DNA of 64,000 bases from Episyrphus balteatus (Eukaryota; Arthropoda; Insecta; Diptera; Syrphidae). The stretch is taken from NCBI RefSeq assembly GCF_945859705.1, contig NC_079138.1, positions 3,844,001 to 3,908,000 on the forward strand, given 5' to 3'. A model generated the notes under the pieces. That model was not told where the DNA came from. It saw nothing but the letters and a program-made list of their open reading frames with translations, and ran no database searches. The position numbers were made by a program, and so were the translations under genes. Positions 46,849-61,500 of the stretch are shown here, in pieces. Numbering within the stretch: position 1 is the stretch's first letter; each line of letters opens with the position of its first letter.

Positions 46849-49800
46849 TTGTTTTTCTTTAATTTAAGTGCAATGACTATTTTAGCTTATTTGTTTCAAA
46901 GATACTACTAATTTACAATAAAAAACTAAATTTCAAGTAAATCCATTAAGCAGTTTTGAAGGAATCGATTTTTGAAAATAAAAATTCATATTTTTTTAAT
47001 AAAAAAAAATTTCGTTGTATGAAAACTTTTTTCAATTTTGCACTATTATTTACTTTAATGGTTTTGGTTTGTAGATAATTTCCATATCAACATCATATCA
47101 AAATTTAAAGAAATTTCATCGAGCAGATTTTAAACAATTTAATTTTGAAAATGAAACTTAAATTTTGGCGAAAAAACTCAAAAATGTGTTTTTCTTTAAT
47201 TTAAGTGCAATGACTATTTTAGCTTATTTGTTTCAAAGATACTACTAATTTACAATAAAAAACTAAATTTCAAGTAAATCCATTAAGCAGTTTTGAAGGA
47301 ATCGATTTTTGAAAATAAAAATTCATATTTTTTTAATAAAAAAAAATTTCGTTGTATGAAAACTTTTTTCAATTTTGCACTATTATTTACTTTAATGGTT
47401 TTGTTTTGTAGATAATTTCCATATCAACATCATATCAAAATTTAAAGAAATTTCATCGAGCAGATTTTAAACAATTTAATTTTGAAAATGAAACTTAAAT
47501 TTTGGCGAAAAAACTCAAAAATGTGTTTTTCTTTAATTTAAGTGCAATGACTATTTTAGCTTATTTGTTTCAAAGATACTACTAATTTACAATAAAAAAC
47601 TAAATTTCAAGTAAATCCATTAAGCAGTTTTGAAGGAATCGATTTTTGAAAATAAAAATTCATATTTTTTTAATAAAAAAAAATTTCGTTGTATGAAAAC
47701 TTTTTTCAATTTTGCACTATTATTTACTTTAATGGTTTTGTTTTGTAGATAATTTCCATATCAACATCATATCAAAATTTAAAGAAATTTCATCGAGCAG
47801 ATTTTAAACAACTTAATTTTGAAAATGAAACTTAAATTTTGGCGAAAAAACTCAAAAATGTGTTTTTCTTTAATTTAAGTGCAATGACTATTTTAGCTTA
47901 TTTGTTTCAAAGATACTACTAATTTACAATAAAAAACTAAATTTCAAGTAAATCCATTAAGCAGTTTTGAAGGAATCGATTTTTGAAAATAAAAATTCAT
48001 ATTTTTTTAATAAAAAAAAATTTCGTTGTATGAAAACTTTTTTCAATTTTGCACTATTATTTACTTTAATGGTTTTGTTTTGTAGATAATTTCCATATCA
48101 ACATCATATCAAAATTTAAAGAAATTTCATCGAGCAGATTTTAAACAATTTAATTTTAAAAATGAAACTTAAATTTTGGCGAAAAAACTCAAAAATGTGT
48201 TTTTCTTTAATTTAAGTGCAATGACTATTTTAGCTTATTTGTTTCAAAGATACTACTAATTTACAAAAAAAAACTAAATTTCAAGTAAATCCATTAAGCA
48301 GTTTTGAAGGAATCGATTTTTGAAAATAAAAATTCATATTTTTTTAATAAAAAAAAATTTCGTTGTATGAAAACTTTTTTCAATTTTGCACTATTATTTA
48401 CTTTAATGGTTTTGTTTTGTAGATAATTTCCATATCAACATCATATCAAAATTTAAAGAAATTTCATCGAGCAGATTTTAAACAATTTAATTTTGAAAAT
48501 GAAACTTAAATTTTGGCGAAAAAACTCAAAAATGTGTTTTTCTTTAATTTAAGTGCAATGACTATTTTAGCTTATTTGTTTCAAAGATACTACTAATTTA
48601 CAAAAAAAAACTAAATTTCAAGTAAATCCATTAAGCAGTTTTGAAGGAATCGATTTTTGAAAATAAAAATTCATATTTTTTTAATAAAAAAAAATTTCGT
48701 TGTATGAAAACTTTTTTCAATTTTGCACTATTATTTACTTTAATGGTTTTGTTTTGTAGATAATTTCCATATCAACATCATATCAAAATTTAATGAAATT
48801 TCATCGAGCAGATTTTAAACAATTTAATTTTGAAAATGAAACTTAAATTTTGGCGAAAAAACTCAAAAATGTGTTTTTCTTTAATTTAAGTGCAATGACT
48901 ATTTTAGCTTATTTGTTTCAAAGATACTACTAATTTACAATAAAAAACTAAATTTCAAGTAAATCCATTAAGCAGTTTTGAAGGAATCGATTTTTGAAAA
49001 TAAAAATTCATATTTTTTTAATAAAAAAAAATTTCGTTGTATGAAAACTTTTTTCAATTTTGCACTATTATTTACTTTAATGGTTTTGTTTTGTAGATAA
49101 TTTCCATATCAACATCATATCAAAATTTAAAGAAATTTCATCGAGCAGATTTTAAACAATTTAATTTTGAAAATGAAACTTAAATTTTGGCGAAAAAACT
49201 CAAAAATGTGTTTTTCTTTAATTTAAGTGCAATGACTATTTTAGCTTATTTGTTTCAAAGATACTACTAATTTACAATAAAAAACTAAATTTCAAGTAAA
49301 TCCATTAAGCAGTTTTGAAGGAATCGATTTTTGAAAATAAAAATTCATATTTTTTTAATAAAAAAAAATTTCGTTGTATGAAAACTTTTTTCAATTTTGC
49401 ACTATTATTTACTTTAATGGTTTTGTTTTGTAGATAATTTCCATATCAACATCATATCAAAATTTAAAGAAATTTCATCGAGCAGATTTTAAACAATTTA
49501 ATTTTGAAAATGAAACTTAAATTTTGGCGAAAAAACTCAAAAATGTGTTTTTCTTTAATTTAAGTGCAATGACTATTTTAGCTTATTTGTTTCAAAGATA
49601 CTACTAATTTACAAAAAAAAACTAAATTTCAAGTAAATCCATTAAGCAGTTTTGAAGGAATCGATTTTTGAAAATAAAAATTCATATTTTTTTAATAAAA
49701 AAAAATTTCGTTGTATGAAAACTTTTTTCAATTTTGCACTATTATTTACTTTAATGGTTTTGTTTTGTAGATAATTTCCATATCAACATCATATCAAAAT

Positions 49801-52500
49801 TTAAAGAAATTTCATCGAGCAGATTTTAAACAATTTAATTTTGAAAATGAAACTTAAATTTTGGCGAAAAAACTCAAAAATGTGTTTTTCTTTAATTTAA
49901 GTGCAATGACTATTTGTTTCAAAGATACTACTAATTTACAATAAAAAACTAAATTTCAAGTAAATCCATTAAGCAGTTTTGAAGGAATCGATTTTTGAAA
50001 ATAAAAATTCATATTTTTTTAATAAAAAAAAATTTCGTTGTATGAAAACTTTTTTCAATTTTGCACTATTATTTACTTTAATGGTTTTGTTTTGTAGATA
50101 ATTTCCATATCAACATCATATCAAAATTTAAAGAAATTTCATCGAGCAGATTTTAAACAATTTAATTTTGAAAATGAAACTTAAATTTTGGCGAAAAAAC
50201 TCAAAAATGTGTTTTTCTTTAATTTAAGTGCAATGACTATTTTAGCTTATTTGTTTCAAAGATACTACTAATTTACAATAAAAAACTAAATTTCAAGTAA
50301 ATCCATTAAGCAGTTTTGAAGGAATCGATTTTTGAAAATAAAAATTCATATTTTTTTAATAAAAAAAAATTTCGTTGTATGAAAACTTTTTTCAATTTTG
50401 CACTATTATTTACTTTAATGGTTTTGTTTTGTAGATAATTTCCATATCAACATCATATCAAAATTTAAAGAAATTTCATCGAGCAGATTTTAAACAATTT
50501 AATTTTGAAAATGAAACTTAAATTTTGGCGAAAAAACTCAAAAATTTGTTTTTCTTTAATTTAAGTGCAATGACTATTTTAGCTTATTTGTTTCAAAGAT
50601 ACTACTAATTTACAATAAAAAACTAAATTTCAAGTAAATCCATTAAGCAGTTTTGAAGGAATCGATTTTTGAAAATAAAAATTCATATTTTTTTAATAAA
50701 AAAAAATTTCGTTGTATGAAAACTTTTTTCAATTTTGCACTATTATTTACTTTAATGGTTTTGGTTTGTAGATAATTTCCATATCAACATCATATCAAAA
50801 TTTAAAGAAATTTCATCGAGCAGATTTTAAACAATTTAATTTTGAAAATGAAACTTAAATTTTGGCGAAAAAACTCAAAAATGTGTTTTTCTTTAATTTA
50901 AGTGCAATGACTATTTTAGCTTATTTGTTTCAAAGATACTACTAATTTACAATAAAAAACTAAATTTCAAGTAAATCCATTAAGCAGTTTTGAAGGAATC
51001 GATTTTTGAAAATAAAAATTCATATTTTTTTAATAAAAAAAAATTTCGTTGTATGAAAACTTTTTTCAATTTTGCACTATTATTTACTTTAATGGTTTTG
51101 TTTTGTAGATAATTTCCATATCAACATCATATCAAAATTTAAAGAAATTTCATCGAGCAGATTTTAAACAATTTAATTTTGAAAATGAAACTTAAATTTT
51201 GGCGAAAAAACTCAAAAATGTGTTTTTCTTTAATTTAAGTGCAATGACTATTTTAGCTTATTTGTTTCAAAGATACTACTAATTTACAATAAAAAACTAA
51301 ATTTCAAGTAAATCCATTAAGCAGTTTTGAAGGAATCGATTTTTGAAAATAAAAATTCATATTTTTTTAATAAAAAAAAATTTCGTTGTATGAAAACTTT
51401 TTTCAATTTTGCACTATTATTTACTTTAATGGTTTTGTTTTGTAGATAATTTCCATATCAACATCATATCAAAATTTAAAGAAATTTCATCGAGCAGATT
51501 TTAAACAACTTAATTTTGAAAATGAAACTTAAATTTTGGCGAAAAAACTCAAAAATGTGTTTTTCTTTAATTTAAGTGCAATGACTATTTTAGCTTATTT
51601 GTTTCAAAGATACTACTAATTTACAATAAAAAACTAAATTTCAAGTAAATCCATTAAGCAGTTTTGAAGGAATCGATTTTTGAAAATAAAAATTCATATT
51701 TTTTTAATAAAAAAAAATTTCGTTGTATGAAAACTTTTTTCAATTTTGCACTATTATTTACTTTAATGGTTTTGTTTTGTAGATAATTTCCATATCAACA
51801 TCATATCAAAATTTAAAGAAATTTCATCGAGCAGATTTTAAACAATTTAATTTTAAAAATGAAACTTAAATTTTGGCGAAAAAACTCAAAAATGTGTTTT
51901 TCTTTAATTTAAGTGCAATGACTATTTTAGCTTATTTGTTTCAAAGATACTACTAATTTACAAAAAAAAACTAAATTTCAAGTAAATCCATTAAGCAGTT
52001 TTGAAGGAATCGATTTTTGAAAATAAAAATTCATATTTTTTTAATAAAAAAAAATTTCGTTGTATGAAAACTTTTTTCAATTTTGCACTATTATTTACTT
52101 TAATGGTTTTGTTTTGTAGATAATTTCCATATCAACATCATATCAAAATTTAAAGAAATTTCATCGAGCAGATTTTAAACAATTTAATTTTGAAAATGAA
52201 ACTTAAATTTTGGCGAAAAAACTCAAAAATGTGTTTTTCTTTAATTTAAGTGCAATGACTATTTTAGCTTATTTGTTTCAAAGATACTACTAATTTACAA
52301 TAAAAAACTAAATTTCAAGTAAATCCATTAAGCAGTTTTGAAGTAATCGATTTTTGAAAATAAAAATTCATATTTTTTTAATAAAAAAAAATTTCGTTGT
52401 ATGAAAACTTTTTTCAATTTTGCACTATTATTTACTTTAATGGTTTTGTTTTGTAGATAATTTCCATATCAACATCATATCAAAATTTAATGAAATTTCA
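46849..52500 (+). repeat. Eleven-monomer duplicated block in satellite B
   Basis: A run of rare variants repeats in the same order at an offset of 3,697 bases. The pairs are AAATTTG at 46849/50546, GGTTTGTAG at 47061/50758, ACAACTTAA at 47809/51506, AATTTTAAAAATG at about 48155/51852, ACAAAAAAAAAC at about 48264/51961, and TTTAATGAAATT at 48791/52488. Eleven units would be 3,707. The missing 10 bases are the deletion at about 49913, which lies between the members of each pair. Confidence 0.92.
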
Positions 52501-55500
52501 TCGAGCAGATTTTAAACAATTTAATTTTGAAAATGAAACTTAAATTTTGGCGAAAAAACTCAAAAATGTGTTTTTCTTTAATTAAAGTGCAATGACTATT
52601 TTAGCTTATTTGTTTCAAAGATACTACTAATTTACAATAAAAAACTAAATTTCAAGTAAATCCATTAAGCAGTTTTGAAGGAATCGATTTTTGAAAATAA
52701 AAATTCATATTTTTTTAATAAAAAAAAATTTCGTTGTATGAAAACTTTTTTCAATTTTGCACTATTATTTACTTTAATGGTTTTGTTTTGTAGATAATTT
52801 CCATATCAACATCATATCAAAATTTAAAGAAATTTCATCGAGCAGATTTTAAACAATTTAATTTTGAAAATGAAACTTAAATTTTGGCGAAAAAACTCAA
52901 AAATGTGTTTTTCTTTAATTTAAGTGCAATGACTATTTTAGCTTATTTGTTTCAAAGATACTACTAATTTACAATAAAAAACTAAATTTCAAGTAAATCC
53001 ATTAAGCAGTTTTGAAGGAATCGATTTTTGAAAATAAAAATTCATATTTTTTTAATAAAAAAAAATTTCGTTGTATGAAAACTTTTTTCAATTTTGCACT
53101 ATTATTTACTTTAATGGTTTTGTTTTGTAGATAATTTCCATATCAACATCATATCAAAATTTAAAGAAATTTCATCGAGCAGATTTTAAACAATTTAATT
53201 TTGAAAATGAAACTTAAATTTTGGCGAAAAAACTCAAAAATGTGTTTTTCTTTAATTTAAGTGCAATGACTATTTTAGCTTATTTGTTTCAAAGATACTA
53301 CTAATTTACAATAAAAAACTAAATTTCAAGTAAATCCATTAAGCAGTTTTGAAGGAATCGATTTTTGAAAATAAAAATTCATATTTTTTTAATAAAAAAA
53401 AATTTCGTTGTATGAAAACTTTTTTCAATTTTGCACTATTATTTACTTTAATGGTTTTGTTTTGTAGATAATTTCCATATCAACATCATATCAAAATTTA
53501 AAGAAATTTCATCGAGCAGATTTTAAACAATTTAATTTTGAAAATGAAACTTAAATTTTGGCGAAAAAACTCAAAAATGTGTTTTTCTTTAATTTAAGTG
53601 CAATGACTATTTTAGCTTATTTGTTTCAAAGATACTACTAATTTACAATAAAAAACTAAATTTCAAGTAAATCCATTAAGCAGTTTTGAAGGAATCGATT
53701 TTTGAAAATAAAAATTCATATTTTTTTAATAAAAAAAAATTTCGTTGTATGAAAACTTTTTTCAATTTTGCACTATTATTTACTTTAATGGTTTTGTTTT
53801 GTAGATAATTTCCATATCAACATCATATCAAAATTTAATGAAATTTCATCGAGCAGATTTTAAACAATTTAATTTTGAAAATGAAACTTAAATTTTGGCG
53901 AAAAAACTCAAAAATGTGTTTTTCTTTAATTTAAGTGCAATGACTATTTTAGCTTATTTGTTTCAAAGATACTACTAATTTACAATAAAAAACTAAATTT
54001 CAAGTAAATCCATTAAGCAGTTTTGAAGGAATCGATTTTTGAAAATAAAAATTCATATTTTTTTAATAAAAAAAAATTTCGTTGTATGAAAACTTTTTTC
54101 AATTTTGCACTATTATTTACTTTAATGGTTTTGTTTTGTAGATAATTTCCATATCAACATCATATCAAAATTTAAAGAAATTTCATCGAGCAGATTTTAA
54201 ACAATTTAATTTTGAAAATGAAACTTAAATTTTGGCGAAAAAACTCAAAAATGTGTTTTTCTTTAATTTAAGTGCAATGACTATTTTAGCTTATTTGTTT
54301 CAAAGATACTACTAATTTACAATAAAAAACTAAATTTCAAGTAAATCCATTAAGCAGTTTTGAAGGAATCGATTTTTGAAAATAAAAATTCATATTTTTT
54401 TAATAAAAAAAAATTTCGTTGTATGAAAACTTTTTTCAATTTTGCACTATTATTTACTTTAATGGTTTTGTTTTGTAGATAATTTCCATATCAACATCAT
54501 ATCAAAATTTAAAGAAATTTCATCGAGCAGATTTTAAACAATTTAATTTTGAAAATGAAACTTAAATTTTGGCGAAAAAACTCAAAAATGTGTTTTTCTT
54601 TAATTTAAGTGCAATGACTATTTTAGCTTATTTGTTTCAAAGATACTACTAATTTACAATAAAAAACTAAATTTCAAGTAAATCCATTAAGCAGTTTTGA
54701 AGGAATCGATTTTTGAAAATAAAAATTCATATTTTTTTAATAAAAAAAAATTTCGTTGTATGAAAACTTTTTTCAATTTTGCACTATTATTTACTTTAAT
54801 GGTTTTGTTTTGTAGATAATTTCCATATCAACATCATATCAAAATTTAAAGAAATTTCATCGAGCAGATTTTAAACAATTTAATTTTGAAAATGAAACTT
54901 AAATTTTGGCGAAAAAACTCAAAAATGTGTTTTTCTTTAATTTAAGTGCAATGACTATTTTAGCTTATTTGTTTCAAAGATACTACTAATTTACAATAAA
55001 AAACTAAATTTCAAGTAAATCCATTAAGCAGTTTTGAAGGAATCGATTTTTGAAAATAAAAATTCATATTTTTTTAATAAAAAAAAATTTCGTTGTATGA
55101 AAACTTTTTTCAATTTTGCACTATTATTTACTTTAATGGTTTTGTTTTGTAGATAATTTCCATATCAACATCATATCAAAATTTAAAGAAATTTCATCGA
55201 GCAGATTTTAAACAATTTAATTTTGAAAATGAAACTTAAATTTTGGCGAAAAAACTAAAAAATGTGTTTTTCTTTAATTTAAGTGCAATGACTATTTTAG
55301 CTTATTTGTTTCAAAGATACTACTAATTTACAATAAAAAACTAAATTTCAAGTAAATCCATTAAGCAGTTTTGAAGGAATCGATTTTTGAAAATAAAAAT
55401 TCATATTTTTTTAATAAAAAAAAATTTCGTTGTATGAAAACTTTTTTCAATTTTGCACTATTATTTACTTTAATGGTTTTGTTTTGTAGATAATTTCCAT

Positions 55501-58500
55501 ATCAACATCATATCAAAATTTAAAGAAATTTCATCGAGCAGATTTTAAACAATTTAATTTTGAAAATGAAACTTAAATTTTGGCGAAAAAACTCAAAAAT
55601 GTGTTTTTCTTTAATTTAAGTGCAATGACTATTTTAGCTTATTTGTTTCAAAGATACTACTAATTTACAATAAAAAACTAAATTTCAAGTAAATCCATTA
55701 AGCAGTTTTGAAGGAATCGATTTTTGAAAATAAAAATTCATATTTTGTTAATAAAAAAAAATTTCGTTGTATGAAAACTTTTTTCAATTTTGCACTATTA
55801 TTTACTTTAATGGTTTTGTTTTGTAGATAATTTCCATATCAACATCATATCAAAATTTAAAGAAATTTCATCGAGCAGATTTTAAACAATTTAATTTTGA
55901 AAATGAAACTTAAATTTTGGCGAAAAAACTCAAAAATGTGTTTTTCTTTAATTTAAGTGCAATGACTATTTTAGCTTATTTGTTTCAAAGATACTACTAA
56001 TTTACAATAAAAAACTAAATTTCAAGTAAATCCATTAAGCAGTTTTGAAGGAATCGATTTTTGAAAATAAAAATTCATATTTTTTTAATAAAAAAAAATT
56101 TCGTTGTATGAAAACTTTTTTCAATTTTGCACTATTATTTACTTTAATGGTTTTGTTTTGTAGATAATTTCCATATCAACATCATATCAAAATTTAAAGA
56201 AATTTCATCGAGCAGATTTTAAACAATTTAATTTTGAAAATGAAACTTAAATTTTGGCGAAAAAACTCAAAAATGTGTTTTTCTTTAATTTAAGTGCAAT
56301 GACTATTTTAGCTTATTTGTTTCAAAGATACTACTAATTTACAATAAAAAACTAAATTTCAAGTAAATCCATTAAGCAGTTTTGAAGGAATCGATTTTTG
56401 AAAATAAAAATTCATATTTTTTTAATAAAAAAAAATTTCGTTGTATGAAAACTTTTTTCAATTTTGCACTATTATTTACTTAAATGGTTTTGTTTTGTAG
56501 ATAATTTCCATATTAACATCATATCAAAATTTAAAGAAATTTCATCGAGCAGATTTTAAACAACTTAATTTTGAAAATGAAACTTAAATTTTGGCGAAAA
56601 AACTCAAAAATGTGTTTTTCTTTAATTTAAGTGCAATGACTATTTTAGCTTATTTGTTTCAAAGATACTACTAATTTACAATAAAAAACTAAATTTCAAG
56701 TAAATCCATTAAGCAGTTTTGAAGGAATCGATTTTTGAAAATAAAAATTCATATTTTTTTAATAAAAAAAAATTTCGTTGTATGAAAACTTTTTTCAATT
56801 TTGCACTATTATTTACTTTAATGGTTTTGTTTTGTAGATAATTTCCATATCAACATCATATCAAAATTTAAAGAAACTTCATCGAGCAGATTTTAAACAA
56901 TTTAATTTTGAAAATGAAACTTAAATTTTGGCGAAAAAACTCAAAAATGTGTTTTTCTTTAATTTAAGTGCAATGACTATTTTAGCTTATTTGTTTCAAA
57001 GATACTACTAATTTACAATAAAAAACTAAATTTCAAGTAAATCCATTAAGCAGTTTTGAAGGAATCGATTTTTGAAAATAAAAATTCATATTTTTTTAAT
57101 AAAAAAAAATTTCGTTGTATGAAAACTTTTTTCAATTTTGCACTATTATTTACTTTAATGGTTTTGTTTTGTAGATAATTTCCATATCAACATCATATCA
57201 AAATTTAAAGAAATTTCATCGAGCAGATTTTAAACAATTTGATTTTGAAAATGAAACTTAAATTTTGGCGAAAAAACTCAAAAATGTGTTTTTCTTTAAT
57301 TTAAGTGCAATGACTATTTTAGCTTATTTGTTTCAAAGATACTACTAATTTACAATAAAAAACTAAATTTCAAGTAAATCCATTAAGCAGTTTTGAAGGA
57401 ATCGATTTTTGAAAATAAAAATTCATATTTTTTTAATAAAAAAAAATTTCGTTGTATGAAAACTTTTTTCAATTTTGCACTATTATTTACTTTAATGGTT
57501 TTGTTTTGTAGATAATTTCCATACCAACATCATATCAAAATTTAAAGAAATTTCATCGAGCAGATTTTAAACAATTTAATTTTGAAAATGAAACTTAAAT
57601 TTTGGCGAAAAAACTCAAAAATGTGTTTTTCTTTAATTTAAGTGCAGTGACTATTTTAGCTTATTTGTTTCAAAGATACTACTAATTTACAATAAAAAAC
57701 TAAATTTCAAGTAAATCCATTAAGCAGTTTTGAAGGAATCGATTTTTGAAAATAAAAATTCATATTTTTTTAATAAAAAAAAATTTCGTTGTATGAAAAC
57801 TTTTTTCAATTTTGCACTATTATTTACTTTAATGGTTTTGTTTTGTAGATAATTTCCATACCAACATCATATCAAAATTTAAAGAAATTTCATCGAGCAG
57901 ATTTTAAACAATTTAATTTTGAAAATGAAACTTAAATTTTGGCGAAAAAACTCAAAAATGTGTTTTTCTTTAATTTAAGTGCAATGACTATTTTAGCTTA
58001 TTTGTTTCAAAGATACTACTAATTTACAATAAAAAACTAAATTTCAAGTAAATCCATTAAGCAGTTTTGAAGGAATCGATTTTTGAAAATAAAAATTCAT
58101 ATTTTTTTAATAAAAAAAAATTTCGTTGTATGAAAACTTTTTTCAATTTTGCACTATTATTTACTTTAATGGTTTTGTTTTGTAGATAATTTCCATATTA
58201 ACATCATATCAAAATTTAAAGAAATTTCATCGAGCAGATTTTAAACAATTTAATTTTGAAAATGAAACTTAAATTTTGGCGAAAAAACTCAAAAATGTGT
58301 TTTTCTTTAATTTAAGTGCAATGACTATTTTAGCTTATTTGTTTCAAAGATACTACTAATTTATAATAAAAAACTAAATTTCAAGTAAATCCATTAAGCA
58401 GTTTTGAAGGAATCGATTTTTGAAAATAAAAATTCATATTTTTTTAATAAAAAAAAATTTCGTTGTATGAAAACTTTTTTCAATTTTGCACTATTATTTA

Positions 58501-61500
58501 CTTTAATGGTTTTGTTTTGTAGATAATTTCCATATTAACATCATATCAAAATTTAAAGAAATTTCATCGAGCAGATTTTAAACAATTTAATTTTGAAAAT
58601 GAAACTTAAATTTTGGCGAAAAAACTCAAAAATGTGTTTTTCTTTAATTTAAGTGCAATGACTATTTTAGCTTATTTGTTTCAAAGATACTACTAATTTA
58701 CAATAAAAAACTAAATTTCAAGTAAATCCATTAAGCAGTTTTGAAGGAATCGATTTTTGAAAATAAAAATTCATATTTTTTTAATAAAAAAAAATTTCGT
58801 TGTATGAAAACTTTTTTCAATTTTGCACTATTATTTACTTTAATGGTTTTGTTTTGTAGATAATTTCCATATTAACATCATATCAAAATTTAAAGAAATT
58901 TCATCGAGCAGATTTTAAACAATTTAATTTTGAAAATGAAACTTAAATTTTGGCGAAAAAACTCAAAAATGTGTTTTTCTTTAATTTAAGTGCAATGACT
59001 ATTTTAGCTTATTTGTTTCAAAGATACTACTAATTTACAATAAAAAACTAAATTTCAAGTAAATCCATTAAGCAGTTTTGAAGGAATCGATTTTTGAAAA
59101 TAAAAATTCATATTTTTTTAATAAAAAAAAATTTCGTTGTATGAAAACTTTTTTCAATTTTGCACTATTATTTACTTTAATGGTTTTGTTTTGTAGATAA
59201 TTTCCATATTAACATCATATCAAAATTTAAAGAAATTTCATCGAGCAGATTTTAAACAATTTAATTTTGAAAATGAAACTTAAATTTTGGCGAAAAAACT
59301 CAAAAATGTGTTTTTCTTTAATTTAAGTGCAATGACTATTTTAGCTTATTTGTTTCAAAGATACTACTAATTTACAATAAAAAACTAAATTTCAAGTAAA
59401 TCCATTAAGCAGTTTTGAAGGAATCGATTTTTGAAAATAAAAATTCATATTTTTTTAATAAAAAAAAATTTCGTTGTATGAAAACTTTTTTCAATTTTGC
59501 ACTATTATTTACTTTAATGGTTTTGTTTTGTAGATAATTTCCATATCAACATCATATCAAAATTTAAAGAAATTTCATCGAGCAGATTTTAAACAATTTA
59601 ATTTTGAAAATGAAACTTAAATTTTGGCGAAAAAACTCAAAAATGTGTTTTTCTTTAATTTAAGTGCAATGACTATTTTAGCTTATTTGTTTCAAAGATA
59701 CTACTAATTTACAATAAAAAACTAAATTTCAAGTAAATCCATTAAGCAGTTTTGAAGGAATCGATTTTTGAAAATAAAAATTCATATTTTTTTAATAAAA
59801 AAAAATTTCGTTGTATGAAAACTTTTTTCAATTTTGCACTATTATTTACTTTAATGGTTTTGTTTTGTAGATAATTTCCATATTAACATCATATCAAAAT
59901 TTAAAGAAATTTCATCGAGCAGATTTTAAACAATTTAATTTTGAAAATGAAACTTAAATTTTGGCGAAAAAACTCAAAAATGTGTTTTTCTTTAATTTAA
60001 GTGCAATGACTATTTTAGCTTATTTGTTTCAAAGATACTACTAATTTACAATAAAAAACTAAATTTCAAGTAAATCCATTAAGCAGTTTTGAAGGAATCG
60101 ATTTTTGAAAATAAAAATTCATATTTTTTTAATAAAAAAAAATTTCGTTGTATGAAAACTTTTTTCAATTTTGCACTATTATTTACTTTAATGGTTTTGT
60201 TTTGTAGATAATTTCCATATTAACATCATATCAAAATTTAAAGAAATTTCATCGAGCAGATTTTAAACAATTTAATTTTGAAAATGAAACTTAAATTTTG
60301 GCGAAAAAACTCAAAAATGTGTTTTTCTTTAATTTAAGTGCAATGACTATTTTAGCTTATTTGTTTCAAAGATACTACTAATTTACAATAAAAAACTAAA
60401 TTTCAAGTAAATCCATTAAGCAGTTTTGAAGGAATCGATTTTTGAAAATAAAAATTCATATTTTTTTAATAAAAAAAAATTTCGTTGTATGAAAACTTTT
60501 TTCAATTTTGCACTATTATTTACTTTAATGGTTTTGTTTTGTAGATAATTTCCATATTAACATCATATCAAAATTTAAAGAAATTTCATCGAGCAGATTT
60601 TAAACAATTTAATTTTGAAAATGAAACTTAAATTTTGGCGAAAAAACTCAAAAATGTGTTTTTCTTTAATTTAAGTGCAATGACTATTTTAGCTTATTTG
60701 TTTCAAAGATACTACTAATTTACAATAAAAAACTAAATTTCAAGTAAATCCATTAAGCAGTTTTGAAGGAATCGATTTTTGAAAATAAAAATTCATATTT
60801 TTTTAATAAAAAAAAATTTCGTTGTATGAAAACTTTTTTCAATTTTGCACTATTATTTACTTTAATGGTTTTGTTTTGTAGATAATTTCCATATTAACAT
60901 CATATCAAAATTTAAAGAAATTTCATCGAGCAGATTTTAAACAATTTAATTTTGAGAATGAAACTTAAATTTTGGCGAAAAAACTCAAAAATGTGTTTTT
61001 CTTTAATTTAAGTGCAATGACTATTTTAGCTTATTTGTTTCAAAGATACTACTAATTTACAATAAAAAACTAAATTTCAAGTAAATCCATTAAGCAGTTT
61101 TGAAGGAATCGATTTTTGAAAATAAAAATTCATATTTTTTTAATAAAAAAAAATTTCGTTGTATGAAAACTTTTTTCAATTTTGCACTATTATTTACTTT
61201 AATGGTTTTGTTTTGTAGATAATTTCCATATTAACATCATATCAAAATTTAAAGAAATTTCATCGAGCAGATTTTAAACAATTTAATTTTGAGAATGAAA
61301 CTTAAATTTTGGCGAAAAAACTCAAAAATGTGTTTTTCTTTAATTTAAGTGCAATGACTATTTTAGCTTATTTGTTTCAAAGATACTACTAATTTACAAT
61401 AAAAAACTAAATTTCAAGTAAATCCATTAAGCAGTTTTGAAGGAATCGATTTTTGAAAATAAAAATTCATATTTTTTTAATAAAAAAAAATTTCGTTGTA

